DNA of 64,000 nt from an uncultured Paracoccus sp. (GCF_947496875.1 NZ_CANMEH010000006.1:62001-126000), one strand, 5' to 3'; counted from the stretch's first letter, positions 7,711 through 16,669 are shown. The notes: generated from the sequence alone by a model not told the origin. Numbers and translations are program-made.

Positions 7711-8420
7711 GTGAATGGAAGTTCCGCCGTTTCTGGCAGGACGCGGCGCTGGTGGACTTGCCGGATGGCTGGCAGGTCGTGCTCGACGGAAAGCCCGTGA
7801 ACACCCCCGGCAAGCTGCCGCTGGTGCTGCCTACCCTCCCCTTGGGGCAAGCAGTCGTCGCCGAGTGGGATGCCGTCGACGAGGTGGTGAACCCCGGCGC
7901 CATGCCCCTGACCCGCGCCGCCAACACGGCCATCGAACGGGTCACGCCGCAGTTCGACGGCGTGGCCGCCATGTTGGCCGACTATGGCGGCACCGACCTG
8001 TTATCCTATCGGGCCGACCGGCAGGAAGCGTTGCGCCGGGAACAGGCGGCTGCGTGGGATCCGCTGCTGGACTGGGCCGGCGATGTGCTGGGGGCGCGAC
8101 TGGTCGTGACCGGCGGGGTGATCCCCGTCGCGCAGGATCCGGCGGCGATACGCGCGCTGGCAGGCCATGTCACCGCGCTGGATGTCTGGGGTCTGACGGC
8201 GCTGCATGAACTGGTGACGCTGTCGGGGTCGCTGGTGCTGGGCCTTGCCGTGCTGCACGGGCGCCTGTCGGCCAACGACGCGCACGGGCTGGCGCGGCTG
8301 GACGAGGCCTATCAGGCCCGCATCTGGGGACCGGATGAGGAAGCCGAGGCCGCGGCCGAGGCGCGCCGCCGGGCCATGGCCGATGCCGAGCGCCTGTGGC
8401 AGTTGTCCCGGCCGGCCTGA
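7707..8420 (+). CDS. ATP12-family F1-ATPase assembly chaperone
   Basis: This 237-residue protein belongs to the ATP12 family, which in mitochondria chaperones the F1 alpha subunit and is also kept in alphaproteobacteria. Typical features are the N-terminal FWQDAALVDLPDGWQVVLDGKPVNTPGK, the central TDLLSYRADRQEAL, and the C-terminal acidic helix region after YQARIWGPDEEAE. The start is taken as GTG 7707, which overlaps the previous stop (GTGA) and has GAGGAG eight bases upstream; GTG 7698 would add three residues. It is the last gene of the crcB run and is followed by a terminator-like hairpin. Confidence 0.9.
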   Translation: MSEWKFRRFWQDAALVDLPDGWQVVLDGKPVNTPGKLPLVLPTLPLGQAVVAEWDAVDEVVNPGAMPLTRAANTAIERVTPQFDGVAAMLADYGGTDLLSYRADRQEALRREQAAAWDPLLDWAGDVLGARLVVTGGVIPVAQDPAAIRALAGHVTALDVWGLTALHELVTLSGSLVLGLAVLHGRLSANDAHGLARLDEAYQARIWGPDEEAEAAAEARRRAMADAERLWQLSRPA

Positions 8421-8460
8421 GCGGGACCTTTCGATCCGTCCGGCCAGCCGTCCTCGCGTC

Positions 8461-8483
8461 CCCCAGCCGTCATGCTGGGGTTG
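8461..8483 (+). terminator. Likely terminator after the ATP12-family gene
   Basis: CCCCAGC / GCTGGGG form a 7-bp perfect stem with a CGTCAT loop, followed by TTG. It lies 40 bases past the stop codon and before the bzt promoter. The short T-tract makes it a weak intrinsic terminator. Confidence 0.5.
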
Positions 8484-8522
8484 ATCGGCAGCCGCCGGCG
8501 CGTCGCTCTGCGGGCTTCTTCC

Positions 8523-8550
8523 TTGACGGGCTCCGATCGATCGTCACAAT
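8523..8550 (+). promoter_or_regulatory. Candidate sigma-70 promoter of bztABCD
   Basis: TTGACG (8523-8528) and CACAAT (8545-8550) are separated by 16 bases; the -10 matches four of six consensus positions. The predicted leader of about 90 bases contains a CGGGCC-CGCA-GGCCCG hairpin (8561-8576) before the bztA start. No regulator site is recognised. Confidence 0.5.
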
Positions 8551-8646
8551 CATTGGCGATCGGGCCCGCAGGCCCGCAATTCGCAGGGCCGGACCACGGC
8601 TCGTCATTCTTCCCGGCCGCAGGGGCGGGTCAACAGAGAGGTTCGC

Positions 8647-9675
8647 ATGAACAATTCGGTATTCTTCGGTGCCGTGGCAGGTCTGGCCGTCCTGTCTGGT
8701 GGTCCTGCGCTTGCAGCCGAGGGCGACACGCTGAAGGAGGTCAAGGCGCGCGACCAGCTGATCTGCGGGGTCAACACGGGTCTGGTCGGGTTCGCGGCGC
8801 CGGATGCGAACGGCAACTGGTCCGGTTTCGACATCGCGCTGTGCAAGGCCATCGCCGCTGCGGTGCTGGGCGATACCACCAAGATCAAGTACGTGCCCAC
8901 GACCGGCCAGACGCGCTTTACCGCGTTGACCTCGGGCGAAGTAGACGTGCTGGCCCGCAACTCGACCTGGTCGTTCCAGCGCGACACCGACCTGACGATG
9001 GATTTTGCCGGCGTGAACTATTACGATGGGCAGGGCTTCATGGTCAGCAAGGATCTGGGCGTCAGCAGCGCCAAGGAGCTGGACGGCGCGACGATCTGCG
9101 TCCAGACCGGCACGACGACCGAGCTGAACCTCGCCGACTGGATGAAGGCCAACAGCATATCCTATCAGCCGGTCAACATCGATTCCAACGCCGAGGGCGA
9201 ACAGCAATACCTGGCGGGGGCCTGCGACGCCTACACCACGGACGCATCCGGACTGGCCGCGACCCGCGCGGCGTTCGCCGATCCGGAAAACCACGTCATC
9301 CTGCCGGAGATCATCTCCAAGGAGCCGCTTGGCCCGGTCGTCCGCCACGGGGACAACAACTGGGGCGACATCGTCCGCTGGACCCTCTACGCGCTGATCG
9401 CGGCCGAGGAATACAACGTCACCTCGGCCAACATCGAGGAACTGGCGAAATCGTCCACGAACCCCGAGATCCAGCGCCTGCTGGGCGCCAGCGACGACCT
9501 TGGCGCGATGATCGGGCTGGACAAGGAATGGGCCAAGCGGGCGATCAGCGCGTCCGGCAACTACGGTGAGATCTTTGCCGCGACGATCGGCGAGCAGACA
9601 CCGATCGGTCTGGCCCGGGGCCTGAACGCCCAGTGGACCCAGGGCGGGCTGATGTACGCGATGCCGTTCCGCTGA
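8647..9675 (+). CDS. bztA: Acidic/amide amino acid ABC transporter, periplasmic binding protein
   Basis: This 342-residue periplasmic protein captures glutamate, glutamine, aspartate or asparagine for the importer that follows (BztA in Rhodobacter, AapJ in rhizobia). A cleavable signal peptide ends near ALA-AEG (residue 23). The mature protein shows the family-3 binding-protein fold, with GVNTGLVGFAAPDANGNWSGFDIALCKAIAAA, TSGEVDVLARNSTWS and a C-terminal GLMYAMPFR. GAGAGGTTCGC precedes ATG 8647. Exact ligand preference is inferred from the family. A strong hairpin separates it from bztB, as is common after highly expressed binding-protein genes. Confidence 0.93.
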   Translation: MNNSVFFGAVAGLAVLSGGPALAAEGDTLKEVKARDQLICGVNTGLVGFAAPDANGNWSGFDIALCKAIAAAVLGDTTKIKYVPTTGQTRFTALTSGEVDVLARNSTWSFQRDTDLTMDFAGVNYYDGQGFMVSKDLGVSSAKELDGATICVQTGTTTELNLADWMKANSISYQPVNIDSNAEGEQQYLAGACDAYTTDASGLAATRAAFADPENHVILPEIISKEPLGPVVRHGDNNWGDIVRWTLYALIAAEEYNVTSANIEELAKSSTNPEIQRLLGASDDLGAMIGLDKEWAKRAISASGNYGEIFAATIGEQTPIGLARGLNAQWTQGGLMYAMPFR

Positions 9676-9695
9676 TCCGCGACACCCGAAATCGG

Positions 9696-9721
9696 GATCG
9701 CGCGGCCGCAGCCGCGCGATC
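9696..9721 (+). other. Intercistronic hairpin between bztA and bztB
   Basis: GATCGCGCGGC (9696-9706) and GCCGCGCGATC (9711-9721) form a perfect 11-bp stem with a CGCA loop, 20 bases after the bztA stop. No T-run follows. In other ABC operons such structures protect the binding-protein mRNA and reduce read-through into the permease genes. That role here is inferred. Confidence 0.65.
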
Positions 9722-9795
9722 GCGCCTGCAGGACCGAACCTGACGCCGGGATCGCCGGGACAGCCCCGTCGACCCGCGCCACCAGAGGACATTGA

Positions 9796-11049
9796 ATGAC
9801 CGACCTGCCGCCGGCAGACCACAGGCCGTTCCGTCTCTCCATGCTGGTCTACGACCGGCGCTATAGATCCCTGACCATCCAGGCCGTCGTGTTCATCGCG
9901 GTGATGCTGGTTGCCGCATGGCTGATCGACAATACGGTCCGGAACCTTGCCGCGATGGGCAAGACGTTCAGCTTCTCGTATCTGTGGAACCGCGCCGGGT
10001 ACGACATCCCGTTCAGCGTCATCCCCTATACTTCGGATTCCACGCATCTGCGCGCCGCCGGTGTGGGGCTGCTGAACACCCTGCTGGTGTCGGCGCTGGG
10101 CTGCGTGCTGGCCACCATCGTCGGCGTGCTGGTCGGCATCCTGCGGCTGTCGAACAACTGGCTGATCGGCCGTTTGATGACGGTCTATGTCGAGATCTTC
10201 CGCAACATCCCGCTGCTGCTGTGGATCCTCGTCATCCTGGCCGTGTTCACTGAGGTCATGCCGACCCCCCGCGATTATCGCGGTGACAACCCGGCCGCGA
10301 CGATGATCCTGTTCGACGCGGTGGCGCCGACCAACCGCTATACCGCGGTCCCCCGCCTCGCGATGGAACGCGATCCCGGAGTCGTGATGCTGGGCGACGT
10401 GGCGATCAGCAAGGCCTTGCTGGCATTCGTCGCGGCGCTGGTCCTGGCGTGGCTGGGGTGGCGCGCCCTGCGCCGCTGGGCCGCCGCCCGGCAGGACCGG
10501 ACCGGCGTGCGCCCGACCACCTGGTGGATCTCGGTCCTGCTGTTCGTGGTTCCGCTCGTGGTCCTGATCCGGCTGTTCGGGATCCACCTGGTCCCGCCCG
10601 AGCTGCGCGGCTTCAACTTTGCCGGCGGGATGAACCTCGACAACGGCTTTGTCGTGCTGCTGCTGGCGCTGACGCTGTATACCGGCGCGTTCATCGCCGA
10701 GATCGTGCGGGCCGGCATCCTGTCGGTCAGCCGCGGGCAGTCCGAGGCTGCCGCGGCGCTGGGAATGCGGGCGCGTCCGACCATGGGGCTGGTGATCCTG
10801 CCGCAGGCGCTGCGGGTGATCATTCCGCCGCTGATCTCGCAATTCCTGAACCTCACCAAGAACAGTTCGCTGGCGATCGCCGTGGGGTTTCCGGACCTGC
10901 GGGCCACCCTGGGCGGCACGACCCTGAACCAGACCGGGCGCGAGATGGAATCGATGATCCTGATGATGGGCGTGTATCTGGCGATCAGCCTGATCATTTC
11001 GGCCGTGATGAACGTCTACAACGCCCGGATCAGGCTGAAGGAGCGGTGA
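9796..11049 (+). CDS. bztB: Amino acid ABC transporter permease, BztB/AapQ type
   Basis: This 417-residue inner-membrane permease is one half of the channel that moves amino acids delivered by BztA. It has about eight hydrophobic segments. The first is separated from the core by an extended loop, and a second long segment (residues about 155-260) is inserted in the permease domain, as in BztB and AapQ. The EAA loop that contacts the ATPase is SRGQSEAAAALGMRARPTMGLVILPQALRVIIPP near the C-terminus. It starts at ATG 9796 and bztC begins two bases after it. Confidence 0.93.
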   Translation: MTDLPPADHRPFRLSMLVYDRRYRSLTIQAVVFIAVMLVAAWLIDNTVRNLAAMGKTFSFSYLWNRAGYDIPFSVIPYTSDSTHLRAAGVGLLNTLLVSALGCVLATIVGVLVGILRLSNNWLIGRLMTVYVEIFRNIPLLLWILVILAVFTEVMPTPRDYRGDNPAATMILFDAVAPTNRYTAVPRLAMERDPGVVMLGDVAISKALLAFVAALVLAWLGWRALRRWAAARQDRTGVRPTTWWISVLLFVVPLVVLIRLFGIHLVPPELRGFNFAGGMNLDNGFVVLLLALTLYTGAFIAEIVRAGILSVSRGQSEAAAALGMRARPTMGLVILPQALRVIIPPLISQFLNLTKNSSLAIAVGFPDLRATLGGTTLNQTGREMESMILMMGVYLAISLIISAVMNVYNARIRLKER

Positions 11050-11050
11050 G

Positions 11051-12502
11051 ATGAGCGAACTGCACGCCGAAACCGTCCCCTATGTCCGCGACACCATGCT
11101 GCCGCAGGCCGCCCCGCCCGCGTCCCAAGCCGGCGCAGTGAAATGGCTGCGCGACAACCTGTTCTCGGGGCCCGTGAACACGCTGCTGACCGTGATCGGG
11201 CTGGCGATCATCTGGTGGCTGTTCCAGCACTTCTACCCGTGGTTCCGCCATTCGGTATGGAACGCGTCCAGCATGGCCGAATGCCGCGCGCTCATCACCG
11301 CGCAATGGGGCGACGGCGCGACCGGCGCCTGTTTCGGGGTGATCCGCGAACGCTGGAACCAGTTCATGTTCGGATTCTACCCGTCCGAACACTACTGGCG
11401 CCCCACGGCCACGTTCGGCCTGCTGTTCCTGGCCGTCGCGCCGGTGCTGTTCACCGAAAGCAGGCTGCTGCGCTGGACGGTGCTGGCGATCGCGGGGGTG
11501 CTGACCTTTGCCCTGGCCATGGTGCTGGACGGCCCCACGACAGGCCTGGCGCTGCTGGCCGTCGGTATCGTTCTGTGGACCGCCCTGATCGAATACGCCC
11601 CGTCGCGGGCGCTGCTGCTGAGCCTGATCTATCCGTTGTTTGCCGTGTGGATGCTGTGGGGCGGCCCGGTCTGGGGACCGGCGATGGTCCTGGCGGGGGC
11701 GATCATCGGGCTGGTCGTCTGGCGCCTGCTGGCGCGTCTGGGGGTGGTCGGCGCGGTGCTCGGACTGCTGGCCGCGGTGGCGTGGTGGGCGTTCTACGCA
11801 GGCGCGGCGGCGGCGGATCTGCAGGTCCTGGTGCCGGCGGCGCTGCCCCCGGTGTCGTCGCGGATGTTCGGGGGGTTCCTGCTGGCGATCACGATCGGCG
11901 TCGCGGGGATAGTCATGTCGCTGCCGCTGGGGATCATCCTGGCGCTGGCGCGGCAGTCGGACATGGCGGTGGTCAAGTCCTTTGCCGTGATCTTCATCGA
12001 GTTCATCCGCGGCGTGCCGCTGATCACGCTGCTGTTCGTCGCCTCGATCCTGCTGAACTATTTCCTGCCGCCGGGGACCAGCTTCGACATCATCCTGCGG
12101 GTGATCATCATGGTCACGCTGTTCGCGTCGGCCTACATGGCCGAGGTGATCCGCGGCGGCCTCGCCTCGTTGCCGCGCGGGCAGTACGAGGCTGCGGGGG
12201 CGCTGGGGCTGGATTACTGGAAGGCGCAGCGCCTGATCATCCTGCCGCAGGCGCTGAAGATCTCGATCCCCGCGATCGTCGGGACGTTCATCGGCGTGTT
12301 CAAGGACACGACACTGGTCACCTTTGTCGGGCTGTTCGATCCGCTGAAACAGATGGCCGACACGATCCGCGCGTCGTTCGAATGGAAGGGTGCCTACTGG
12401 GAGCCGTACATCTTCACCGGCGCCATCTTCTTCATCCTGTGCTTCAGCATGTCGCGCTATTCCATGTATCTGGAACAGCGGCTGAAGCGCGAGCATAGCT
12501 GA
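11051..12502 (+). CDS. bztC: Amino acid ABC transporter permease, BztC/AapM type
   Basis: This 483-residue permease pairs with BztB. The N-terminal 100 residues carry one membrane segment and a periplasmic loop. A block of membrane helices (about 120-270) is characteristic of the AapM/BztC group and absent from most single-domain permeases. The C-terminal transporter domain (about 275-480) contains the EAA loop LPRGQYEAAGALGLDYWKAQRLIILPQALKISIP. It starts two bases after bztB and ends nine bases before bztD, so it is co-translated. Confidence 0.93.
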   Translation: MSELHAETVPYVRDTMLPQAAPPASQAGAVKWLRDNLFSGPVNTLLTVIGLAIIWWLFQHFYPWFRHSVWNASSMAECRALITAQWGDGATGACFGVIRERWNQFMFGFYPSEHYWRPTATFGLLFLAVAPVLFTESRLLRWTVLAIAGVLTFALAMVLDGPTTGLALLAVGIVLWTALIEYAPSRALLLSLIYPLFAVWMLWGGPVWGPAMVLAGAIIGLVVWRLLARLGVVGAVLGLLAAVAWWAFYAGAAAADLQVLVPAALPPVSSRMFGGFLLAITIGVAGIVMSLPLGIILALARQSDMAVVKSFAVIFIEFIRGVPLITLLFVASILLNYFLPPGTSFDIILRVIIMVTLFASAYMAEVIRGGLASLPRGQYEAAGALGLDYWKAQRLIILPQALKISIPAIVGTFIGVFKDTTLVTFVGLFDPLKQMADTIRASFEWKGAYWEPYIFTGAIFFILCFSMSRYSMYLEQRLKREHS

Positions 12503-12511
12503 GGGCCGATC

Positions 12512-13321
12512 ATGACCACCCCCGACCCCCGACCTGCCGCCGCCGCGCCAACGCCGCTGGACCGCAGCCGCATGACCGTGGGCGACGAGATCGCGATCGA
12601 GATCGTCGCGATGAACAAGTGGTTCGGGACGTTCCACGTGTTGCGCGACATCGACCTGACCGTGCGGCGGGGCGAGCGCATCGTCATCGCCGGCCCGTCC
12701 GGGTCGGGAAAGTCGACGCTGATCCGCTGCATCAACCGGCTGGAGGAGCATCAGTCCGGCCGCATCGTCGTCGACGGGGTCGAACTGACCAACGACCTAA
12801 AGAACATCGACAAGATCCGATCCGAGGTCGGGATGGTGTTCCAGCACTTCAACCTGTTCCCGCATCTGACGGTGCTGGAGAACTGCACGCTGGCGCCGAT
12901 CTGGGTGCGCAAGACCCCGCGCCGGCAGGCCGAGGCGACGGCGATGCAGTACCTGGAAAAGGTCAAGATCCCGGAACAGGCCCACAAATATCCGGGCCAG
13001 CTGTCCGGGGGCCAGCAGCAGCGGGTCGCGATCGCCCGCAGCCTGTGCATGGAACCCAAGATCATGCTGTTCGACGAACCGACCAGCGCCCTTGACCCCG
13101 AGATGATCAAGGAGGTTCTCGACACCATGATCGAGCTGGCCCAGGACGGCATGACGATGATCTGCGTGACCCATGAGATGGGCTTTGCCCAGGCGGTGGC
13201 GAACCGGGTGATCTTCATGGACCAGGGGCAGATCGTCGAGCAGAACAACCCGCGCGACTTCTTCAACAATCCCCAGTCGGAACGGACCAAGCTGTTCCTC
13301 AGCCAGATCCTGGGACATTGA
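12512..13321 (+). CDS. bztD: Amino acid ABC transporter ATP-binding protein
   Basis: This 269-residue ATPase energises the BztBC channel. Walker A is GPSGSGKST at residues 61-69. The Q-loop follows in [15 protein letters not shown]. The ABC signature is LSGGQQQR and Walker [15 protein letters not shown], with the switch histidine in VTHEMG. A 30-residue proline/alanine-rich N-terminal extension precedes the domain. It ends 29 bases before the RTX protein gene, with no terminator in between. Confidence 0.96.
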   Translation: MTTPDPRPAAAAPTPLDRSRMTVGDEIAIEIVAMNKWFGTFHVLRDIDLTVRRGERIVIAGPSGSGKSTLIRCINRLEEHQSGRIVVDGVELTNDLKNIDKIRSEVGMVFQHFNLFPHLTVLENCTLAPIWVRKTPRRQAEATAMQYLEKVKIPEQAHKYPGQLSGGQQQRVAIARSLCMEPKIMLFDEPTSALDPEMIKEVLDTMIELAQDGMTMICVTHEMGFAQAVANRVIFMDQGQIVEQNNPRDFFNNPQSERTKLFLSQILGH

Positions 13322-13350
13322 CGGGCTGAGCATCCCGCGAGGAGAGAGTG

Positions 13351-14214
13351 ATGAACCAGATGTACATGATGCTGTTCGGGGCGCTTGCCCTGGCCGGACT
13401 TGCGGGGCTGATCAGCAGTGCCGACGACGATGACGAGGAGGAGCTGCCGCCGCTGCCCGAAGACATCTTCGAGGGGCGCGAGCAGGTCGAGGGGACCGAC
13501 GACGACGAGGTCCTGACCGGCACGGACGGACCGGACGTGGTGCAAAGCTACGACGGCGACGACACGGTGAATGGCGGGGCCGGCGACGACTACATATTCA
13601 CCGGCCGCGACGACGACGTGGTCACCCCCGACCCCGGCAACGACCACATCTATCTGGGGCTGGACGACGACCTGTACAATCCGGCGGGTTCGACCTCTAA
13701 CGCGGGCAACGACACGATCTGGGGCGGTAGCGGCGACGACACGATCGCCACCGGCGAAGGCGCGCATCTGCTCCTGGGCGACGACGAGGATGACGACCTC
13801 CGCGGCGGTGACGACAGCATCGTGGCCACCAACGGCACCGACCGGCTGCTGGGTGGCGACGGGGACGATTACCTCAGCGCCCTGGATGACGCGGGACGCG
13901 AGACGGAGCAGGCCGACTATCTGGACGGCGGCGACGGCGACGACACGCTGGTGGGCGACGGGGACGACACGCTAGCAGGGGGCACGGGCGCGGACCGGTA
14001 CGTGCTGGCGGCGGATTCGGATGCGCCGGCGCGGGTGGTGTACGGGTCGAGCGACACGGTCGTCATCACGCACGACGACAGCTATGCCGGGCGGGGCGTG
14101 GTCAGCGTCGAGCAGGTGGACGAGAATGCCCAGGTCCTGCTGGACGGAAAGCTGGTCGCGGTGCTGCCCGAGGTGCCCGCGTCCGAGGTCCGGGCGATCG
14201 TCGAGAGGGTCTGA
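13351..14214 (+). CDS. Membrane-anchored RTX-type calcium-binding repeat protein
   Basis: This 287-residue protein starts with one hydrophobic segment (about 5-22), then a very acidic linker, then degenerate RTX nonapeptides such as GGAGDDYIF, GGSGDDTIA, GGDGDDYLS and GGDGDDTLV between residues 50 and 220, and a folded C-terminal part of about 65 residues. RTX repeats bind Ca2+ outside the cytoplasm. The anchor suggests a protein held at the inner membrane and facing the periplasm, or a secreted one. ATG 13351 follows GAGGAGAG; a GTG at 13348 is an alternative. It is only 29 bases after bztD and is probably co-transcribed. Its function is unknown. Confidence 0.85.
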   Translation: MNQMYMMLFGALALAGLAGLISSADDDDEEELPPLPEDIFEGREQVEGTDDDEVLTGTDGPDVVQSYDGDDTVNGGAGDDYIFTGRDDDVVTPDPGNDHIYLGLDDDLYNPAGSTSNAGNDTIWGGSGDDTIATGEGAHLLLGDDEDDDLRGGDDSIVATNGTDRLLGGDGDDYLSALDDAGRETEQADYLDGGDGDDTLVGDGDDTLAGGTGADRYVLAADSDAPARVVYGSSDTVVITHDDSYAGRGVVSVEQVDENAQVLLDGKLVAVLPEVPASEVRAIVERV

Positions 14215-14271
14215 CCCGCCGCAGCCGAGGTGCGAGCGGTCGCCGGGCGGCATGTGCGCCGCCTGGCGATG

Positions 14272-14302
14272 TTCACGCATGGTTCATGCAGTTTTCATGC
14301 AT
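14272..14302. repeat. Three-copy TTCAYGCA direct-repeat array
   Basis: TTCACGCA (14272-14279), TTCATGCA (14283-14290) and TTCATGCA (14295-14302) recur at intervals of 11 and 12 bases, near one helical turn. They lie in the 228-base gap between the convergent RTX and aminotransferase genes. Nothing else is recognised there apart from GC-rich sequence. The spacing resembles a cooperative protein-binding site, but no binding protein is known. Confidence 0.5.
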
Positions 14303-14442
14303 CGTTCCGGGGGGCGTTGCGCAACACCCGCGCCGTCGTGCGGGCGATGACCGGGGCGGGCGGCCCCGCCCTCGGCCCGCCGCGGTTCGGCAGCCGGTGC
14401 CCGCGGGATCTGCGGTCGTGGGGGCGGGCGTGCGCCCCGCGA

Positions 14443-15363
14443 TCAGATCGCGGCCTTGCGGCTTTCCTCCAGGTAGATCTCGCGCAGGCGGCGGGCCACC
14501 GGGCCCGGAGTGCCGCTGCCGATCGTCGCGTCGTCGATCCGGACCACCGGCAGCACGAAGGCGCTGGCCGAGGTGATGAAGGCCTCGTCCGCGGCCTGAG
14601 CCTCGTCCACGGTGAAGCTGCGTTCCTCGATCGTCATCTGCGCCTCGCGCGCCAAGCGCAGCACCGCGGCGCGGGTGATCCCGTGCAGGATGTCGTTCGA
14701 CAGCGCCCGGGTGATGATCCGGCCGTCCTTGACGATATAGGCGTTGTTCGACGTGCCCTCGGTGACCAGCCCATCCTCGACCAGCCAGGCGTCGTCGGCG
14801 CCGCGGGCCTTGGCCTCCATCTTGGCCATCGAGGGGTACAGCAGCTGCACCGTCTTGATGTCGCGCCGGCTCCACCGCAGGTCGGGCAGGGTCACGACGG
14901 TGAGGCCGGTGTCGGCCTGCGGGTTGTCGGCCAGCCCCGGCTTGTTCCAGCCGAACAGCACCACGGTCGGGGGCGTGTCGGCGGGCGGATAGACGAAGTC
15001 GCGGTCGCCGCCGTTGCCGCGGCTGATCTGCAGGTAGATCATGCCGTCGGTGATCCCGTTCTCGGCGATCAGGCGGCGATGCACCGCCAGATAGTCGTCG
15101 CTGTCCATCGGATTGCGGATCCCGAGTTCGGACAGCGACCGGTCGAGCCGGGCCATGTGGCCCGGAAAGTCCACGAGCTTGCCATCCAGCACGCTGGTCA
15201 CCTCGTACACCGCATCGGCCATGACGAAGCCGCGGTCGAAGATCGACACCCTGGCCTCGGTCTCGGGCAGATAGTCGCCGTTCAGATAGACGGTGCGCTG
15301 GGCGGGGCTGGACGGGACGGCGCCGGATGGGGCGGTCGTGGGGGGTGCGGTTGTGGCAGTCAT
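14443..15363 (-). CDS. dat: D-amino-acid aminotransferase (class IV PLP enzyme)
   Basis: This 306-residue fold-type IV aminotransferase probably exchanges amino groups between D-amino acids and 2-oxo acids, supplying D-alanine and D-glutamate. The catalytic lysine is K170 in RRDIKTVQLL and the cofactor-contacting glutamate is E202 in VTEGTS; their 32-residue spacing matches D-alanine transaminase. YLNGDYLPETEARVSIFDRGF is the family N-terminus. The start ATG 15363 has AAGAGG six bases upstream and leaves a 20-residue Ala/Pro/Thr-rich extension. Branched-chain aminotransferase is the alternative. It is divergent from the malyl-CoA lyase gene. Confidence 0.85.
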   Translation of the reverse strand: MTATTAPPTTAPSGAVPSSPAQRTVYLNGDYLPETEARVSIFDRGFVMADAVYEVTSVLDGKLVDFPGHMARLDRSLSELGIRNPMDSDDYLAVHRRLIAENGITDGMIYLQISRGNGGDRDFVYPPADTPPTVVLFGWNKPGLADNPQADTGLTVVTLPDLRWSRRDIKTVQLLYPSMAKMEAKARGADDAWLVEDGLVTEGTSNNAYIVKDGRIITRALSNDILHGITRAAVLRLAREAQMTIEERSFTVDEAQAADEAFITSASAFVLPVVRIDDATIGSGTPGPVARRLREIYLEESRKAAI

Positions 15364-15393
15364 GGGGGGGCCTCTTGCCGGATGCTCTGGCCG

Positions 15394-15422
15394 GTCCTGC
15401 GCCAGCCGGGCGGACCCGTCAA
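15394..15422 (-). promoter_or_regulatory. Candidate promoter of the D-amino-acid aminotransferase gene
   Basis: On the minus strand TTGACG is followed after 17 bases by CAGGAC, placing the transcript start about 24 bases before ATG 15363. The -10 box is weak. It lies in the 167-base divergent region shared with the malyl-CoA lyase gene. Confidence 0.35.
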
Positions 15423-15530
15423 GGCGGCGCGGCCGGCCGGGGCCGCCGCGGGGCCGCAACTTGCCGCCCCGGCCGCAATAATCTACGCACGGGGCCAGCA
15501 CCCACGACACATCGTTACGCAGGAAACCGC

Positions 15531-16487
15531 ATGTCCTTTCGCATCCAGCCCGCCCCGCCCGCCCGCCTGAACCGCTGCCAGCTGTTCGGGCCCGGATCGC
15601 GCGAGTCGCTTTTCGCCAAGATGGCCAAGTCCGCGGCCGACGTGATCAACCTGGACCTGGAGGATTCGGTCGCCCCCGACGACAAGGCGCAGGCGCGGCG
15701 CAATGTGATCCAGGCGATCGGGGATATCGACTGGGGCAACAAGACCCTGTCGGTGCGGATCAACGGGCTGGACACGCCCTACTGGTATCGCGACGTGGTC
15801 GATTTGTTGGAGCAGGCGGGCGAGCGGCTGGACCTGATCATGATCCCCAAGGCCGGCAACGCGTCGGACATCTATGCCGTCGACGCGCTGGTCACCGCGG
15901 TGGAACGGGCGAAGGGCCGCAGCAAGCAGCTGGGGCTGGAGGTGATCATCGAATCGGCGGCCGGCATCGCCCATGTCGAGGAGATCGCGGCATCGTCGCC
16001 GCGGCTGCAGGCGATGAGCCTGGGGGCGGCTGACTTCGCGGCGTCGATGGGCATGGCCACCACCGGAATCGGCGGCACGCAGGAAAACTATTACATGGCG
16101 CATGGCGGCCAGAAATACTGGTCCGACCCGTGGCACTGGGCGCAGACGGCGATCGTCGCGGCCTGCCGCACCCATGGGGTGCTGCCGGTGGACGGGCCGT
16201 TCGGCGATTTCAGCGACGAGGAGGGATTCCGCGCCCAGGCGCTGCGCTCGGCCACGCTGGGCATGGTCGGGAAATGGGCGATTCACCCGAGCCAGGTGGC
16301 CATGGCCAACGAGATCTTTTCGCCCAGCGCGCAGGCGGTGGCCGAGGCGCGCGAGATCCTGGCCGCCATGGAGGAGGCGCAGAAATCCGGCGCCGGCGCG
16401 GCGGTATACAAAGGTAGACTGGTTGACATCGCGTCCATCCGTCAGGCAAAAGTGATCGTGTCGCAGGCAGAGTTGATCGGCGACTGA
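15531..16487 (+). CDS. mcl1: L-malyl-CoA / beta-methylmalyl-CoA lyase
   Basis: This 318-residue Mg2+-dependent lyase cleaves malyl-CoA and methylmalyl-CoA to glyoxylate plus acetyl-CoA or propionyl-CoA in the ethylmalonyl-CoA pathway. The CitE/HpcH fold motifs are PGSRESLFAKMAKSAADVINLDLEDSVAPDDK (metal-binding acidic residues in LDLEDSV), then IMIPKAG, EVIIESAAGI and LGAADFAASMG. Length and N-terminus MSFRIQPAPPARLNRCQLF match Mcl1 of Rhodobacter. ATG 15531 follows AGGAAACCGC. The rest of the pathway is not in the window. It is followed by a good terminator. Confidence 0.92.
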   Translation: MSFRIQPAPPARLNRCQLFGPGSRESLFAKMAKSAADVINLDLEDSVAPDDKAQARRNVIQAIGDIDWGNKTLSVRINGLDTPYWYRDVVDLLEQAGERLDLIMIPKAGNASDIYAVDALVTAVERAKGRSKQLGLEVIIESAAGIAHVEEIAASSPRLQAMSLGAADFAASMGMATTGIGGTQENYYMAHGGQKYWSDPWHWAQTAIVAACRTHGVLPVDGPFGDFSDEEGFRAQALRSATLGMVGKWAIHPSQVAMANEIFSPSAQAVAEAREILAAMEEAQKSGAGAAVYKGRLVDIASIRQAKVIVSQAELIGD

Positions 16488-16542
16488 CCAATTCCCAGGG
16501 CGCTGTGCGTGGAGGCGCAGGGCCCGTACGGGGGAGGAGCAG

Positions 16543-16577
16543 CAGGCCCCGCGCCGTCACCGGCCGGGGCCTGTTCG
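16543..16577 (+). terminator. Terminator after malyl-CoA lyase
   Basis: CAGGCCCCG (16543-16551) and CGGGGCCTG (16565-16573) form a 9-bp perfect stem with a 13-base loop, followed by TTCG. It lies between the convergent malyl-CoA lyase and BCCT transporter genes. Confidence 0.6.
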
Positions 16578-16669
16578 TGTCAGGCATAACGTTGTTGCAG
16601 ACCAGGAGTGCCGCGGAGGCCGCCCTGCAGGGTGGCGCGCGCGACCCCGGGGGCTGCGCGCGCGGGGCG

